Assembly: GCF_002085925.2 (NCBI RefSeq) | Contig: NZ_CP053562.1 | Coordinates: 910,001-974,000, forward strand | DNA from: Thioclava electrotropha | GTDB taxonomy: Bacteria > Pseudomonadota > Alphaproteobacteria > Rhodobacterales > Rhodobacteraceae | DNA: 64,000 nt | Reading direction: 5' to 3' | Shown: positions 46,195 to 55,858 of the stretch, piece after piece | Position numbering within the stretch: the first letter of the stretch is position 1 | Layout: each line of letters begins with the position of its first letter | Position numbers and translations under genes: made by a program | Notes under the pieces: generated by a model | What the model saw: only the letters and a program-made list of their open reading frames with translations | Databases searched by the model: none | Told to the model about the DNA's origin: nothing

Positions 46195-48477
46195 TTAGGC
46201 AGGCGGCGGAAATGCGAGGCGGGTGGCAGTGTCCTCTGCTGCCGAATCGCGAATCTCGAAGAGCGCGCCATCGCTCAGATCGCGCAGGTCACGCCGGAAG
46301 CGCAGGGTGATTTCGCGCCCGTCCGCGCGACGGGTGAGCGTAAAGATACCGTCACGCTCTGCCGCCTCGGCGGTGCCTGCGCGGAACACGTCCTCCGCCT
46401 GTCGTCGCAGCTTCAGGAGGTGTCGCGTTGTGTCCGATTTCGCCTGCTCGAAGGACGTCAGGGTTTCCGGCAAAGCGAAAGGGCGGCGGTTGTCGGGGTC
46501 GGTCAATTCGTAGAGGGCGCGCTCCCCGCGCTGGTAGATGTCGGGTATGCCGGGCAGCATCATCTTCAGTGCCAGTTGCAGCAGCGACATCCGTTGTCCC
46601 GTCGCGATCAGGGGCGCGAGCTCGGCCGGCGGCTGCGCCTCCCATGCCGCGCAGATGCGCCGCGCGGTGTCCAGTGCGGCGTCCTCGGCTTCGATGTCGG
46701 GGAAGGACCAGCGCGTGATCTCCCCTCCCTCGCGTAGCGCTTTGCGAAGATGCTCGGTCAGGCGCTCGCACACGTCCGGACCGGGCGCTGGGTCGTCCCA
46801 GATGCCCAGAAGGCTTTGCGTGGCATACCAGACGAAACCGGCATCCGAGATTGCGGCGTCCTGCATCGCCCCATCGAACAAAGCGGCAAAGGTCTCGGGG
46901 TGATACGAGATCGCGGCGATCCGCATCCGTGTGTCCTCAGCGCGTTTCGTGTCGTGGCTCGAGGTGAGCGTCAGCGCCGTATCTCGCTGGCCCTGCGCGC
47001 TGGAGAACCACGCGTTCAACCCTTCTGCATCCAGCAGCGGCGTATCGGGTTCCGCGCCGACCTCGTTCGCGGCGAGGTAACGGGTGTGGCGGAAGAAGGC
47101 CGTGTCCTCCTGCGCCTTCGCCACCACCGCCCCCGTGACCTGCTGGAACCGGATGCGGAACTTGAGGCTCGGCTTGTCCTTCCCGTCGAGCAGCAGCCCG
47201 GCAAGCAGATCGAGCGCCTCGCGCTGCGGCAAGGTCTCTGCCGCCGCTTCCACCGTCTCTTCGATGATGGCGCGGTCTTCGGGCGTTGCGGGCGGTGTGG
47301 TGATGTAGCTGCGATAGCGCGGGAAAAAGATCAGCAGCGCCAGCATCGCCTCGCGCAGCGTCTCGGCATCGGGCGGGTCGAGCCGATCCACCACGAGTGC
47401 CGCCTGCGCGAGGTCGATCAGTTGGTGCAACTCGGCCGCGAGGTCTTCGGGGATCACCTGCGCGCGCGCCTCGCGGCACATCGTCTCGTAATCGTCGCAG
47501 CCGCCGGTGCGGTCGCGCCAAAGTGCGTCGAGCCGCGCGAAGCCTTCGGGTTCGGTGAGCAGGCGACAAATCTGGCGTCCCGCCTCGTAGCCCGTGGTGC
47601 CGTCGGTCTGCCACTCGGCGGGCATCGCCTCGTCGCCGGTCAGGATCTTCTCGACCCAGATCGGGACTGCATCGCCGACCGTGTGGCGCAGCCGCTCCAG
47701 ATAGGTGGCGGGATCGGCGAGCCCGTCGATGTGATCGATCCGTAGCGCGTGGGCGAGCCCCTCGCGCACCAGTCGCGCAGGCAGTTCGGTCATCGCGGCG
47801 AATACCGCCGGATCCTCGATGCGCATCCCGATCAGCCCGGTGACGTTGAAGAAGCGCCGATGCGAGAGCGCGCCGCGTTCGCGCGTCCAGTCGCGCAGTT
47901 GCCAGTGCTGGTGCGTCAGGACCGTAGCGATGTCTCCCAGCGCCGCCGTGCCGGGCGCGAGCGGAAGCCAGCCGCCCTCCCATTCCACCGCGCCACCGTG
48001 AACCTCAGTCAGTCGCAGCTCACCCTTCGCCAGCATGTCGTCGAGCGGCTCCGGCAGGAAAGGCAGGATCAGTTTTTGCGACCAGTCGATCGCGAAGTAA
48101 TCGGCATAGGCGCTGTCGGGGCCATGGCGCATCGCGTCGCGCATCCACGGATTGTCGAGCGAGAGTGCGGTGTGGTTCGGCACGAGGTCGAGCACGATGC
48201 CGAGCCCCACCGCCTGCGCGGCATCCGACAGCGCACGAAACCCGTCCTCGCCGCCAAGCGCCGGGTCGATCTCCTGCGGATTGGCCACGTCGTATCCGTG
48301 GGTCGAACCTTCTGTCGCAGTGAAGATCGGCGACAGGTAGAGATGGCTCACGCCCAGATCGGCGAGATAGGGCAGGAAGGTTTTCGCAGCCGCGAAGTCG
48401 ATGCCGTTTCGCAATTGCAGCCGGTAGGTCGCGATCATGGGGCGGGCGGTGGCAGCGGGCAGATCGGACGGCATCAC
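46195..48477 (-). CDS. treY: Malto-oligosyltrehalose synthase
   Basis: A 760-residue GH13 enzyme that turns the reducing-end alpha-1,4 glucose of maltodextrin into an alpha,alpha-1,1 trehalosyl end. The start TYRLQLRNGIDFAAAKTFLP and YLADLGVSHLYLSPIFTATE are diagnostic; catalytic-region motifs are LDLVPNHTALS and LRIDHIDGLADP (nucleophile Asp). The start is either GTG at 48477 or ATG at 48474. It overlaps treZ by 4 nt. Confidence 0.95.
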   Translation of the reverse strand: MMPSDLPAATARPMIATYRLQLRNGIDFAAAKTFLPYLADLGVSHLYLSPIFTATEGSTHGYDVANPQEIDPALGGEDGFRALSDAAQAVGLGIVLDLVPNHTALSLDNPWMRDAMRHGPDSAYADYFAIDWSQKLILPFLPEPLDDMLAKGELRLTEVHGGAVEWEGGWLPLAPGTAALGDIATVLTHQHWQLRDWTRERGALSHRRFFNVTGLIGMRIEDPAVFAAMTELPARLVREGLAHALRIDHIDGLADPATYLERLRHTVGDAVPIWVEKILTGDEAMPAEWQTDGTTGYEAGRQICRLLTEPEGFARLDALWRDRTGGCDDYETMCREARAQVIPEDLAAELHQLIDLAQAALVVDRLDPPDAETLREAMLALLIFFPRYRSYITTPPATPEDRAIIEETVEAAAETLPQREALDLLAGLLLDGKDKPSLKFRIRFQQVTGAVVAKAQEDTAFFRHTRYLAANEVGAEPDTPLLDAEGLNAWFSSAQGQRDTALTLTSSHDTKRAEDTRMRIAAISYHPETFAALFDGAMQDAAISDAGFVWYATQSLLGIWDDPAPGPDVCERLTEHLRKALREGGEITRWSFPDIEAEDAALDTARRICAAWEAQPPAELAPLIATGQRMSLLQLALKMMLPGIPDIYQRGERALYELTDPDNRRPFALPETLTSFEQAKSDTTRHLLKLRRQAEDVFRAGTAEAAERDGIFTLTRRADGREITLRFRRDLRDLSDGALFEIRDSAAEDTATRLAFPPPA

Positions 48478-50201
48478 TCAATCCTCATGTCGATGGCGAA
48501 GGCGTCCCGGCGCGGGTCGCTTATCGAGAATAGCGCAGGCTCCCGGCGCGGCGCATTGGATGCGGGTGCCCCGAGGCTGACGAGACTATCGAGCGTCCCC
48601 GCCGCGAAAGGCCAGCGCGCGTGGAAGGCCTTCGCCCCGTGGCGCGTGACCTCGCCGGGCCCGGTCTTGCCGCTGCGCAAAAGCGGCAGCAGATGCGCCC
48701 GGCGCAGGCTCAGAAGCTGGCGCGTCAGCTGCAGCCACTCCTGCGCGCGGGGCCCGGTGTCACCGTAAGGGTAGCACAGGCGCGGCGTGTCGGGAGAGGC
48801 GGGGTCGATCATCGCCCCCGTGTCGTAGCCGATGCCTTGCAGCTCTTTCGTCCGGCCCGCGCGCAGCGCGGCGATGGCGTCGTCCGGCGGGTCTGCGAAG
48901 AAGGGGAAGGGCGCGGTCGAGCCGACCTCTTCGCCCATGAATAGCATCGGCGTGAAGGGCATCAGCAACAACAGCGCATGGATCACCGCACCCGCCTCAT
49001 CCCCGATCAGCCTCAGGAGGCGCTTGCCCTCGGGGCGGTTGCCCGCTTGGTCATGGGTGAGATTGGCGTTCACGAAAGCGGACCATGGCAAATGGGCGGC
49101 GGGCGCGCCGCGCGCTTTCGTCCCGTCGGCCCGCGTCTGGCCTTCCTCGACTTGGCCCTGCGCCATCGCCCGCGCTAGATCGCCGAACGGGTCGGCGGCA
49201 TGGCCCGCGTAATAACCCTGTGTCTCGCGGGTCAGCGCAACATGCAGCGCGTTATGCCAATCGTCGTTCCACTGCGCGTCGTACCCGGCGTGACGCAGAT
49301 CGGGGAGGTTGCGCTCGTCTTCAAGGATCAGATGGATCGGACGGCCTCGATCCTGCGCGCGGATCGTTTGCAGAAGCTCGATCAGGAAATGCGGCTCGGA
49401 CGGATCGCGGATTGCATGGACCGCATCGAGCCGCAGCCCGTCGAGACGGTATTCGTCGATCCATCCTGTCGCCGTGTCGCGCAGCAGGGCGCGCAGCTCG
49501 GGCCGTGTGAAGTCGATCGCATCGCCCCAAGGCGTGGCCTCCCCGCCGAAGGTCTGGGGCGCATAGGCGTGCAGGTAGTTCCCGAAGGGGCCGAAATGGT
49601 TCAGCACCAGATCGAGGATCACCATGATCCCGTGGCCCTGCGCTGTGCGAATGAAGGCGCGCATCTCGTCGGGGCTGCCATAGTCGGGATGCGGCGCGCG
49701 CAGCAAAACCCCGTCATAGCCCCAGCCATGAGCGCCGTGGAATTGCGAGACCGGCATAATCTCGATGGCCGTGATGCCGAGCTCTGCCAGTTCGGGCAAG
49801 CGTTCCGAAGCAGCAGCGAACGTGCCCTCGGGGGTGAAGGTGCCGATGTGGATTTCGAGGATCACCGCCTCGTCCCATGGCCGCCCTTGCCACGTCGCGC
49901 CCCAATCGAAAGTGGCCGGATCAGCGGTCAGGGAGGGGCCGTGCACATCGCCTTGCTGGCGGCGTGCGGCGGGATCGGGGTAGTCGGTGCCGTCGAGGCG
50001 GAATGCGTAGGGCAGTCCGTCGCGGGCCGCGACTGAGACCTGCCAGCCGCCGTTGCCCATTGGCGCCATCTCGTGCACCGATCCGTCCAGCACCAGCTCT
50101 GCGCGCTTCGCGGCAGGGGCCCAGATGGCGAAGTCCCAGTTACCCTCCGCCCCCGGATGCGCACCCCAGCGAAGGGGCCGCCGATCGCCTGCCGCCGTCA
50201 C
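48474..50201 (-). CDS. treZ: Malto-oligosyltrehalose trehalohydrolase
   Basis: A 575-residue GH13 enzyme that releases trehalose from the TreY product. It has an N-terminal CBM48-like domain (GNWDFAIWAPAAKRAELVLD), GAHGWGYDGVLLRAPHPDYG, the nucleophile region YRLDGLRLDAVHAIRD, the acid/base Glu in IHLILEDERNLP and VNANLTHDQAGN. It uses a GTG start at 50201 that overlaps the glgX stop. Confidence 0.95.
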   Translation of the reverse strand: MTAAGDRRPLRWGAHPGAEGNWDFAIWAPAAKRAELVLDGSVHEMAPMGNGGWQVSVAARDGLPYAFRLDGTDYPDPAARRQQGDVHGPSLTADPATFDWGATWQGRPWDEAVILEIHIGTFTPEGTFAAASERLPELAELGITAIEIMPVSQFHGAHGWGYDGVLLRAPHPDYGSPDEMRAFIRTAQGHGIMVILDLVLNHFGPFGNYLHAYAPQTFGGEATPWGDAIDFTRPELRALLRDTATGWIDEYRLDGLRLDAVHAIRDPSEPHFLIELLQTIRAQDRGRPIHLILEDERNLPDLRHAGYDAQWNDDWHNALHVALTRETQGYYAGHAADPFGDLARAMAQGQVEEGQTRADGTKARGAPAAHLPWSAFVNANLTHDQAGNRPEGKRLLRLIGDEAGAVIHALLLLMPFTPMLFMGEEVGSTAPFPFFADPPDDAIAALRAGRTKELQGIGYDTGAMIDPASPDTPRLCYPYGDTGPRAQEWLQLTRQLLSLRRAHLLPLLRSGKTGPGEVTRHGAKAFHARWPFAAGTLDSLVSLGAPASNAPRREPALFSISDPRRDAFAIDMRIE

Positions 50202-52273
50202 GCGTCGCCCTCGTCGCTCGCAGCTTCACCCTCACGGCAAAACGCGTGCAGCGATTGCCACGGCAGCGACTGCACTCCGTCGACTGCCTCGTCGCAGCGC
50301 GGATCGTCCCGGGTCGTGTCGAGGATATGGTGCCAGCCGTCGCCGGGCAGGGTGAACTCGCATGCATCGCCCGCATTGGCGACGATCAGCAACTCGGGGT
50401 AGCCTGCCAACCGGTGCCGCGATCCGACGCAGCACTGCCCCGCTTCCTGCCAGTCGCCATCCTCCATCTGCCGCCCCGACGCGTGCCACCAATCGCTGAC
50501 CGGGGTCGCGGCGTTGGGCGCAAAGGCGGGCGGTGCGAGGTGATAGCGCCAGTCCTGCCGGAAAGCGACCATCGCGCTGAAACTGTCGCGCAGATCGGTC
50601 CGCGCGCCCTCCCAGTCGATCCATGTCGTCTCGTTGTCCTGACAATAGGCGTTGTTGTTGCCGTTCTGGCTCTGGCCCATCTCGTCGCCTGCGAGGATCA
50701 TTGGCACGCCGTGGCTGACCAGCAGCGAGCCCAGCATCGCGCGCGCCCTACGCAGGCGGGCGGCGTTGATCTCGGGATCGTCGCTCGGCCCTTCTACGCC
50801 CATATTGTCGGACAGGTTATGGTCGTGGCCGTCGCGATTGCCCTCGCCATTGGCCTCGTTGTGCTTGTGGTTGTAGCTGAGCGTATCCCAGAGCGTGAAC
50901 CCGTCATGAGCGGCAAGGAAATTGATCGAGGAGGTCGCGGGGCGATGCGTGTGGTCGAACTGCACCGGCGAGCCCATCAGCCGCTGGGAAATCTTCGGCA
51001 AGAGCCCCGGATCGCGCCGCCAGAACGCGCGGGTGTCATCGCGGAACTTGTCGTTCCACTCGCGGAAGGGCCAGGGAAAGCCGCCCACCTGATAACCGCC
51101 TTCGCCGATATCCCACGGCTCGGCGATCAGCTTCACGCCGGACAGCACCGGATCCTGCCGGATTGCGTTGAAGAAAGCCCCCTCGCGTTCGAAGCCGGCG
51201 GGTTCGCGGCCCAGCGTCGAGGCGAGGTCGAAGCGGAAGCCGTCGACATGCACCGCCTCCACCCAGTAGCGCAGGCTATCCATCACGAGGCGCAGCACCA
51301 TCGGATGGGCGACGTTGAGCGTGTTCCCGGTGCCGGTCGTGTCGAAGCCGTGGCGTTTGTTTTCCGGCGACAGCAGGTAGTAGCTGCGATTGTCGATGCC
51401 CTTGAAGCTGAGCGTCGGGCCAAGCTCGTTACCCTCGGCTGTGTGGTTGTAGACCACGTCGAGGATCACCTCGATCCCGGCCTCGTGGAAGCGTTTCACT
51501 GCGGCGCGCACCTCGCGCACGTCCTCGCCGGCGAGATAGCTGCGATTGGGCGCGAAGAACCCGATGGAGTTGTAGCCCCAGTAGTTCGACAGGCCGTTCT
51601 CGACCAAGTGGCGATCCTGCACGATGGCATGGATCGGCAAAAGCTCGATCGTGGTCACGCCGAGCGTCAGCAGGTGGTCGATGATCTGCGGCGAGGCGAG
51701 CGCGCGGAAGGTTCCGCGATCGGCCTGAACGACGCCGGGATGGCGCATCGTCAGGCCCTTCACATGGGCCTCGTAGATCACCGTTTCGGACCACGGGCGG
51801 TGCAGCACCTGATCCTGATCCCAGTCGAACTGCGTGTCGACGACGATGGCTTTCGGCATGAACGGGGCGGAGTCGCGGGTGTCCTGCTTCAGATCGGAGC
51901 CACCAATGGGATAGCCGAATAGCGCGTCATCCCATTTCAGATAGCCCCGCATCGCCATCGCGTAAGGGTCGAGAAGCAGTTTGTTCGGGTTGAAGCGCAG
52001 ACCTTCTTCGGGCGCAAACCGCCCGTGAACGCGGTAACCATAGGCGAGGCCCTCCTGCGCGCCGGGCAAATGGCCGAACCAGATCCCGCCCTCCTGCTGC
52101 GGCATCTCCAGCCGCGCGAGTTCCTCCTGGCCCTCATCATCGAAAAGGCACAGCTCCACCTTCTCGGCCTCTTCGGAGAAAATCGCGAAATTCACACCGT
52201 CTCCGGTGACGCGCGCGCCAAGAGTATCGGGTCGCCCCGCATACGGATCGAAACGCAGCGAACTGGGGGTCAT
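50198..52273 (-). CDS. glgX: Glycogen debranching enzyme GlgX
   Basis: A 691-residue isoamylase-type GH13 enzyme that removes short side chains from glycogen and so supplies linear maltodextrin for TreY/TreZ. Motifs: CBM48 start GVNFAIFSEEAEKVELCLFD, VIYEAHVKGLTMRHPG, nucleophile region VDGFRFDLASTLGRE and WDIGEGGYQVGGFP. ATG 52273 has GGAG about 11 nt upstream; the longer frame to 52576 has no support. It is first in the glgX-treZ-treY operon and divergent from the catalase gene. Confidence 0.94.
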   Translation of the reverse strand: MTPSSLRFDPYAGRPDTLGARVTGDGVNFAIFSEEAEKVELCLFDDEGQEELARLEMPQQEGGIWFGHLPGAQEGLAYGYRVHGRFAPEEGLRFNPNKLLLDPYAMAMRGYLKWDDALFGYPIGGSDLKQDTRDSAPFMPKAIVVDTQFDWDQDQVLHRPWSETVIYEAHVKGLTMRHPGVVQADRGTFRALASPQIIDHLLTLGVTTIELLPIHAIVQDRHLVENGLSNYWGYNSIGFFAPNRSYLAGEDVREVRAAVKRFHEAGIEVILDVVYNHTAEGNELGPTLSFKGIDNRSYYLLSPENKRHGFDTTGTGNTLNVAHPMVLRLVMDSLRYWVEAVHVDGFRFDLASTLGREPAGFEREGAFFNAIRQDPVLSGVKLIAEPWDIGEGGYQVGGFPWPFREWNDKFRDDTRAFWRRDPGLLPKISQRLMGSPVQFDHTHRPATSSINFLAAHDGFTLWDTLSYNHKHNEANGEGNRDGHDHNLSDNMGVEGPSDDPEINAARLRRARAMLGSLLVSHGVPMILAGDEMGQSQNGNNNAYCQDNETTWIDWEGARTDLRDSFSAMVAFRQDWRYHLAPPAFAPNAATPVSDWWHASGRQMEDGDWQEAGQCCVGSRHRLAGYPELLIVANAGDACEFTLPGDGWHHILDTTRDDPRCDEAVDGVQSLPWQSLHAFCREGEAASDEGDA

Positions 52274-52499
52274 AGGGGGAGGCTCCATGTGCGGAAGAAA
52301 CGGTGACGCGCCAACGGGTTCAATGCGCCGTAACGTAAACGGTTCCCGGGCATGCGGTGCAAAGAAATGGTTCGGGGAAGGGCCGCACACACTTCGACCA
52401 ACATATCGGAGCCGTGAATTCAGTCGTGGAAACTTCAAGGAACTGCGCCACGCCCCCTGCGTTTCTGAACCGATATTTTCCAAAATCTGAGGTTCCGAC

Positions 52500-54014
52500 A
52501 TGACGAACGACAAGCGCGGACGCCCCGCCACCACAGACGGGGGCGCCCCCGTCCAAAGTCTCGAACATTCGCTCACGGTCGGTTCCGACGGTCCGATCGT
52601 TCTGAACGATCACTACCTCATTGAGCAGATGGCGAATTTCAACCGCGAGCGCATCCCGGAGCGCCAGCCCCACGCCAAAGGCTCGGGCGCCTTCGGCCAT
52701 TTCCAAGTGACGGGCGACGTCTCGAAATACACCAAGGCGAAGGTGTTCCAGCCGGGCGCGAAGACCGACATCGTGGCGCGCTTCTCGACCGTGGCAGGCG
52801 AACGCGGCAGCCCCGACACATGGCGCGACCCGCGCGGCTTCTCGGTGAAGATGTATACCGAAGAAGGCAACTTCGACATGGTGGGCAACAACACCCCCGT
52901 CTTCTTCGTGCGCGACCCGTTGAAATTCCAGAGCTTCATCCGCAGCCAGAAGCGCCGCGCCGATAACGGTCTGCGCGACCACGACATGCAGTGGGACTTC
53001 TGGACCCTCTCGCCCGAGAGCGCGCATCAGGTCACCTATCTGATGGGCGATCGCGGCATCCCGCGGACCTGGCGTGAGATGAACGGCTATTCGAGCCACA
53101 CCTATTCGCTCGTCAACGAAGCGGGCGAGATGTTCTGGGTGAAGTTCCACTTCAAGACCGATCAGGGCGACGGCAACGCGCATTTCACGCAGGAAGAAGC
53201 GGACGAGATGGCGGGGGCCGATAGCGACTATCACCGCCGCGACCTGTTCAACGCGATCGCCGAGGGCAACGCTCCGAGCTGGACGCTCTATTTCCAGATC
53301 ATGCCCTTCGAGGATGCCAAGACCTATCGCATCAACCCGTTCGACCTGACGAAGGTCTGGCCGCATAAGGACTATCCGCTGATCGAGGTCGGCAAGATGG
53401 TGCTCGACCGCAACCCGACCGATTTCCACACCGAAATCGAGCAGGCGGCCTTCGAGCCCAACAACATGGTCCCCGGCGTCGGCCTCTCGCCCGACAAGAT
53501 GCTGTTGGCACGTGGCTTCTCCTATGCCGATGCGCACCGCGCGCGGCTCGGGGTGAACTACAAGCAGATCCCGGTGAACAAGCCGCAGGCCGAAACCAAC
53601 GCCTACACCAAGGACGGCGCGCTGCGGGTCAACAAGTCCGAAGACCCGGTCTATTTCCCGAACTCCTATGGCGGCCCGGAAGCGCATCCGCAGAAATCCG
53701 AAGCCGGTCTGTGGTACTCCGATGGCGAGATGGTCCGGCAGGCCTACACGCTGCGTGAGGATGACGACGACTGGAGCCAGGCAGGTTCGCTCGTGCGGGA
53801 CGTGATGGACGACGCGGCGCGCGAGCGTCTCGTGAACAACGTCACCGGTCACCTCTGCGACGGTGTGAGCGAGAAGATTTTGCAGCGTGCGTTCGAGTAC
53901 TGGCGCAACATCGACGGCGATATCGGCGCGCGCATCGAGAAAGCGGTCCGCGACAAGCTGGGCGGTGAATCGAAAGCGCCGGGCATGGCCTCGGCCAAGA
54001 GCATCGGCGGCTGA
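52500..54014 (+). CDS. katA: Monofunctional heme catalase
   Basis: A 504-residue small-subunit (clade 3-like) catalase. The catalytic His58 lies in [18 protein letters not shown] and the Asn in [17 protein letters not shown]; the heme-ligand Tyr region is [14 protein letters not shown]. It breaks H2O2 into water and O2. GAGG lies 7-8 nt before the ATG at 52500. It is monocistronic with a strong terminator and divergent from glgX. The residues before the His read QPH where many catalases have VVH. Confidence 0.95.
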   Translation: MTNDKRGRPATTDGGAPVQSLEHSLTVGSDGPIVLNDHYLIEQMANFNRERIPERQPHAKGSGAFGHFQVTGDVSKYTKAKVFQPGAKTDIVARFSTVAGERGSPDTWRDPRGFSVKMYTEEGNFDMVGNNTPVFFVRDPLKFQSFIRSQKRRADNGLRDHDMQWDFWTLSPESAHQVTYLMGDRGIPRTWREMNGYSSHTYSLVNEAGEMFWVKFHFKTDQGDGNAHFTQEEADEMAGADSDYHRRDLFNAIAEGNAPSWTLYFQIMPFEDAKTYRINPFDLTKVWPHKDYPLIEVGKMVLDRNPTDFHTEIEQAAFEPNNMVPGVGLSPDKMLLARGFSYADAHRARLGVNYKQIPVNKPQAETNAYTKDGALRVNKSEDPVYFPNSYGGPEAHPQKSEAGLWYSDGEMVRQAYTLREDDDDWSQAGSLVRDVMDDAARERLVNNVTGHLCDGVSEKILQRAFEYWRNIDGDIGARIEKAVRDKLGGESKAPGMASAKSIGG

Positions 54015-54043
54015 CCTGATCGTTAGACATGCCACCAAAGGAA

Positions 54044-54070
54044 AAGGCGGGGCCGCGGCTCCGCCTTTTT
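54044..54070 (+). terminator. Rho-independent terminator after the catalase gene
   Basis: AAGGCGGGGCC pairs with GGCTCCGCCTT (one G-T pair) around a very short loop, followed by a T-run, 30 nt past the stop. Confidence 0.85.
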
Positions 54071-54095
54071 GCTATCCGCTTAGCTTAGAGAGGCG

Positions 54096-54563
54096 TCACT
54101 CCTCGCCATCGACATAGAGCGCGACGACATCCTCCTCCAACACGCCGCCGATCGCTTCGAAGGCTTCGCCTGCGTCGCGGAACTCGGACAGGGTCAGATC
54201 GGGGAACACGAAATACTTCCCGGCGACGTTTTCCTTTTGCGCCCCAAAGACGATCCGCTTGATCCCGGAGAACCGCGCCGCCGAGAGGCACATCTCGCAG
54301 GGCTGCAGGGTCGTCAGCAGCACGCAGCCCGCGAGCGACGGATCGTCCTGCGCCCGTGTCGCCTTCGCGATCGCCACGATCTCGGCATGGCGGGTCGGGT
54401 CGCAGTTCAGATGCACCTCATTCTCCCCCTCGGCGATGATCTCCCCGTCGCGCAGGATCGCGGCGGCGATCCCCGCCTTGCCCGGCTCCTGTGCGGCCTC
54501 TTTCGCTTTGGCGATCAAGCGGGCCATCGCCTCGCGTTCGGTCGGCGTGGGGTGCTCGGGCAT
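54096..54563 (-). CDS. Nucleoside/guanine deaminase-like cytidine deaminase family protein
   Basis: A 155-residue zinc deaminase. His59-Ala-Glu61 (TRHAEIVAIA) and Pro88-Cys89-Glu-Met-Cys92 (TLQPCEMCLSAARFSG) form the Zn site and proton shuttle. The length and AGIAAAILRDGEIIAEGENE start resemble guanine deaminase (GuaD/YkfE-like) more than TadA, but substrate is not fixed. ATG 54563 has AAAGGA upstream. It is convergent with the catalase gene. Confidence 0.85.
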   Translation of the reverse strand: MPEHPTPTEREAMARLIAKAKEAAQEPGKAGIAAAILRDGEIIAEGENEVHLNCDPTRHAEIVAIAKATRAQDDPSLAGCVLLTTLQPCEMCLSAARFSGIKRIVFGAQKENVAGKYFVFPDLTLSEFRDAGEAFEAIGGVLEEDVVALYVDGEE

Positions 54564-54999
54564 GGATGCGATCCTTTCGGCGGTCTGAGAAAGAGGGGCG
54601 GGCGCGGCGGGCGCGCAGGGACGAACGCCCACGGCTGCGCGCTGTTCCCCGCTTGCGGTTGCGACCAATCCCACACGCGCGCCGGTTTTTTCGGGAACCC
54701 ATGTCGACATTCGGCGTTGGACGAGACTTACAGGTGACCGAAAGGCGCGCCGCGAAGCTGCTGCGTCTTCGTGGGGTCCAAGTCTCCACGGGGCGAATCG
54801 GGTGGTGGTTTCAGGTGCGGTCACGTGTCCGGAAGCCAAAATCCGGCCTCTCCCCCGTGTGAGGCTGTCCTCGCGCTCCCTCGCGCCTGCGTGACCTGCA
54901 AGGGCTTCGCGGGGTTTCAAGAGGTAACATCCGTTCAGATGACCTTGAGGTGAGGGCGTCTGTCGGCAACTCCCTGCTGAGCTCTCGGCATTTGGCTGC

Positions 55000-55019
55000 C
55001 GGTTCCATCGATGGAACCG
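55000..55019. promoter_or_regulatory. Perfect 20-bp palindrome CGGTTCCATCGATGGAACCG
   Basis: A spacerless perfect inverted repeat, 73 nt before the DUF882 start codon. It fits an operator for a dimeric regulator; no owner is known. Confidence 0.5.
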
Positions 55020-55060
55020 CGTGCGGCCCTTTTGTTCGTCCCCGAAATTTCGAATTTGCG

Positions 55061-55083
55061 CCCTTCGACACGCATTCGAAGGG
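55061..55083 (+). promoter_or_regulatory. Hairpin covering the ribosome-binding site of the DUF882 gene
   Basis: CCCTTCGA (55061-55068) and TCGAAGGG (55076-55083) form an 8-bp stem with a 7-nt loop. The AAGGGA that serves the ATG at 55093 lies in the 3' arm, so the mRNA could hide its ribosome-binding site. Confidence 0.45.
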
Positions 55084-55092
55084 ACATCTATC

Positions 55093-55629
55093 ATGGCAAA
55101 GGCAACAGGACTGCTCCGTCGCGAGTTTCTCCTGGGCGCGGCGGGCGCCCTCGCAACCCCCTACATCGTCACCCCGGCACAGGCAGGCCAGACGGACGAG
55201 CGTCGCCTGCGCTTCCACAATCCGCATACCAACGAGAATTTCGACGCGGTCTATTTCGCGAAGGGGCAGTATGACGACGACGCGATGCGCGAGTTCTACC
55301 GGATCGCCCGCGATTGGCGTCAGGAAAAAGAGGTGAAGATCGACAACCGCACGGTCAACATCGCCTACAACATGCAGAACATGCTCGAGCAGAGCACGCC
55401 GCTGATGCTGGTGTCGGGCTATCGCACGCCCAAGACGAACCGTCTCGTGCATGGCGCGACGCATAGCTACCACATGCGGGGCGAGGCGCTCGATCTGACG
55501 CATCCGCATGTCTCGACCAGCACGCTGCACAAAGTGGCTCTGCGCATCCGTGGCGGCGGTGTCGGCTACTATCCGAGCGAGCATTTCGTGCATGTCGATT
55601 GCGGCCCGGTCCGCACCTGGCGCGGCTGA
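55093..55629 (+). CDS. DUF882 / M15-type Tat-exported murein peptidase-like protein
   Basis: A 178-residue protein with a Tat signal (LLRREFLLGAAGALATPYIV). The mature part matches the DUF882/YcbK (MepK-like) family: MLVSGYRTPKTNRLVHG, SYHMRGEALDLTHP and HFVHVDCGPVRTW supply the His/Asp/His zinc site of M15 peptidases. Family members cut peptidoglycan cross-links in the periplasm. ATG 55093 with AGGGA upstream is the natural start. It is a single gene. Confidence 0.88.
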   Translation: MAKATGLLRREFLLGAAGALATPYIVTPAQAGQTDERRLRFHNPHTNENFDAVYFAKGQYDDDAMREFYRIARDWRQEKEVKIDNRTVNIAYNMQNMLEQSTPLMLVSGYRTPKTNRLVHGATHSYHMRGEALDLTHPHVSTSTLHKVALRIRGGGVGYYPSEHFVHVDCGPVRTWRG

Positions 55630-55858
55630 ACGCAGACCTTCGAAAGACCATCGGCGCGGCGCGCGGTTTCCCTGCCTTCACGGGATCGAAACGAGGGCAG
55701 GGCGCCGCGCCGCGCTGACGCGCCGGCACCCCCGGCGGTTCCATCTCCTCGCGAAGTTTTCACGAAAAATTAGTGCCTCGCGCCACTCGTGCCCTAGGTG
55801 GAGAGCGGCCAACCAGCGCCGCGCGAGCGCTCACCGATGAAACGGCGAGGAGGAATTC

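Larger units (their letters stand above)
54564..55092. other. Intergenic region of about 530 nt with palindromes near its right end
   Basis: No supported gene. The open minus-strand frame running to 55094 is a GC effect of the deaminase frame. The right part holds a 20-bp palindrome (55000), CGAAATTTCG (55043-55052) and a hairpin overlapping the DUF882 ribosome-binding site (55061). Confidence 0.5.

Noticed and set aside
52320..54038. A 572-residue open frame opposite the catalase gene
   Set aside because: Antisense shadow; the plus-strand frame has all catalase residues and a terminator.
54564..55094. N-terminal extension of the deaminase to 332 residues
   Set aside because: The extension is Arg/Ser/Pro-rich with no domain; ATG 54563 has AAAGGA and gives the correct length.
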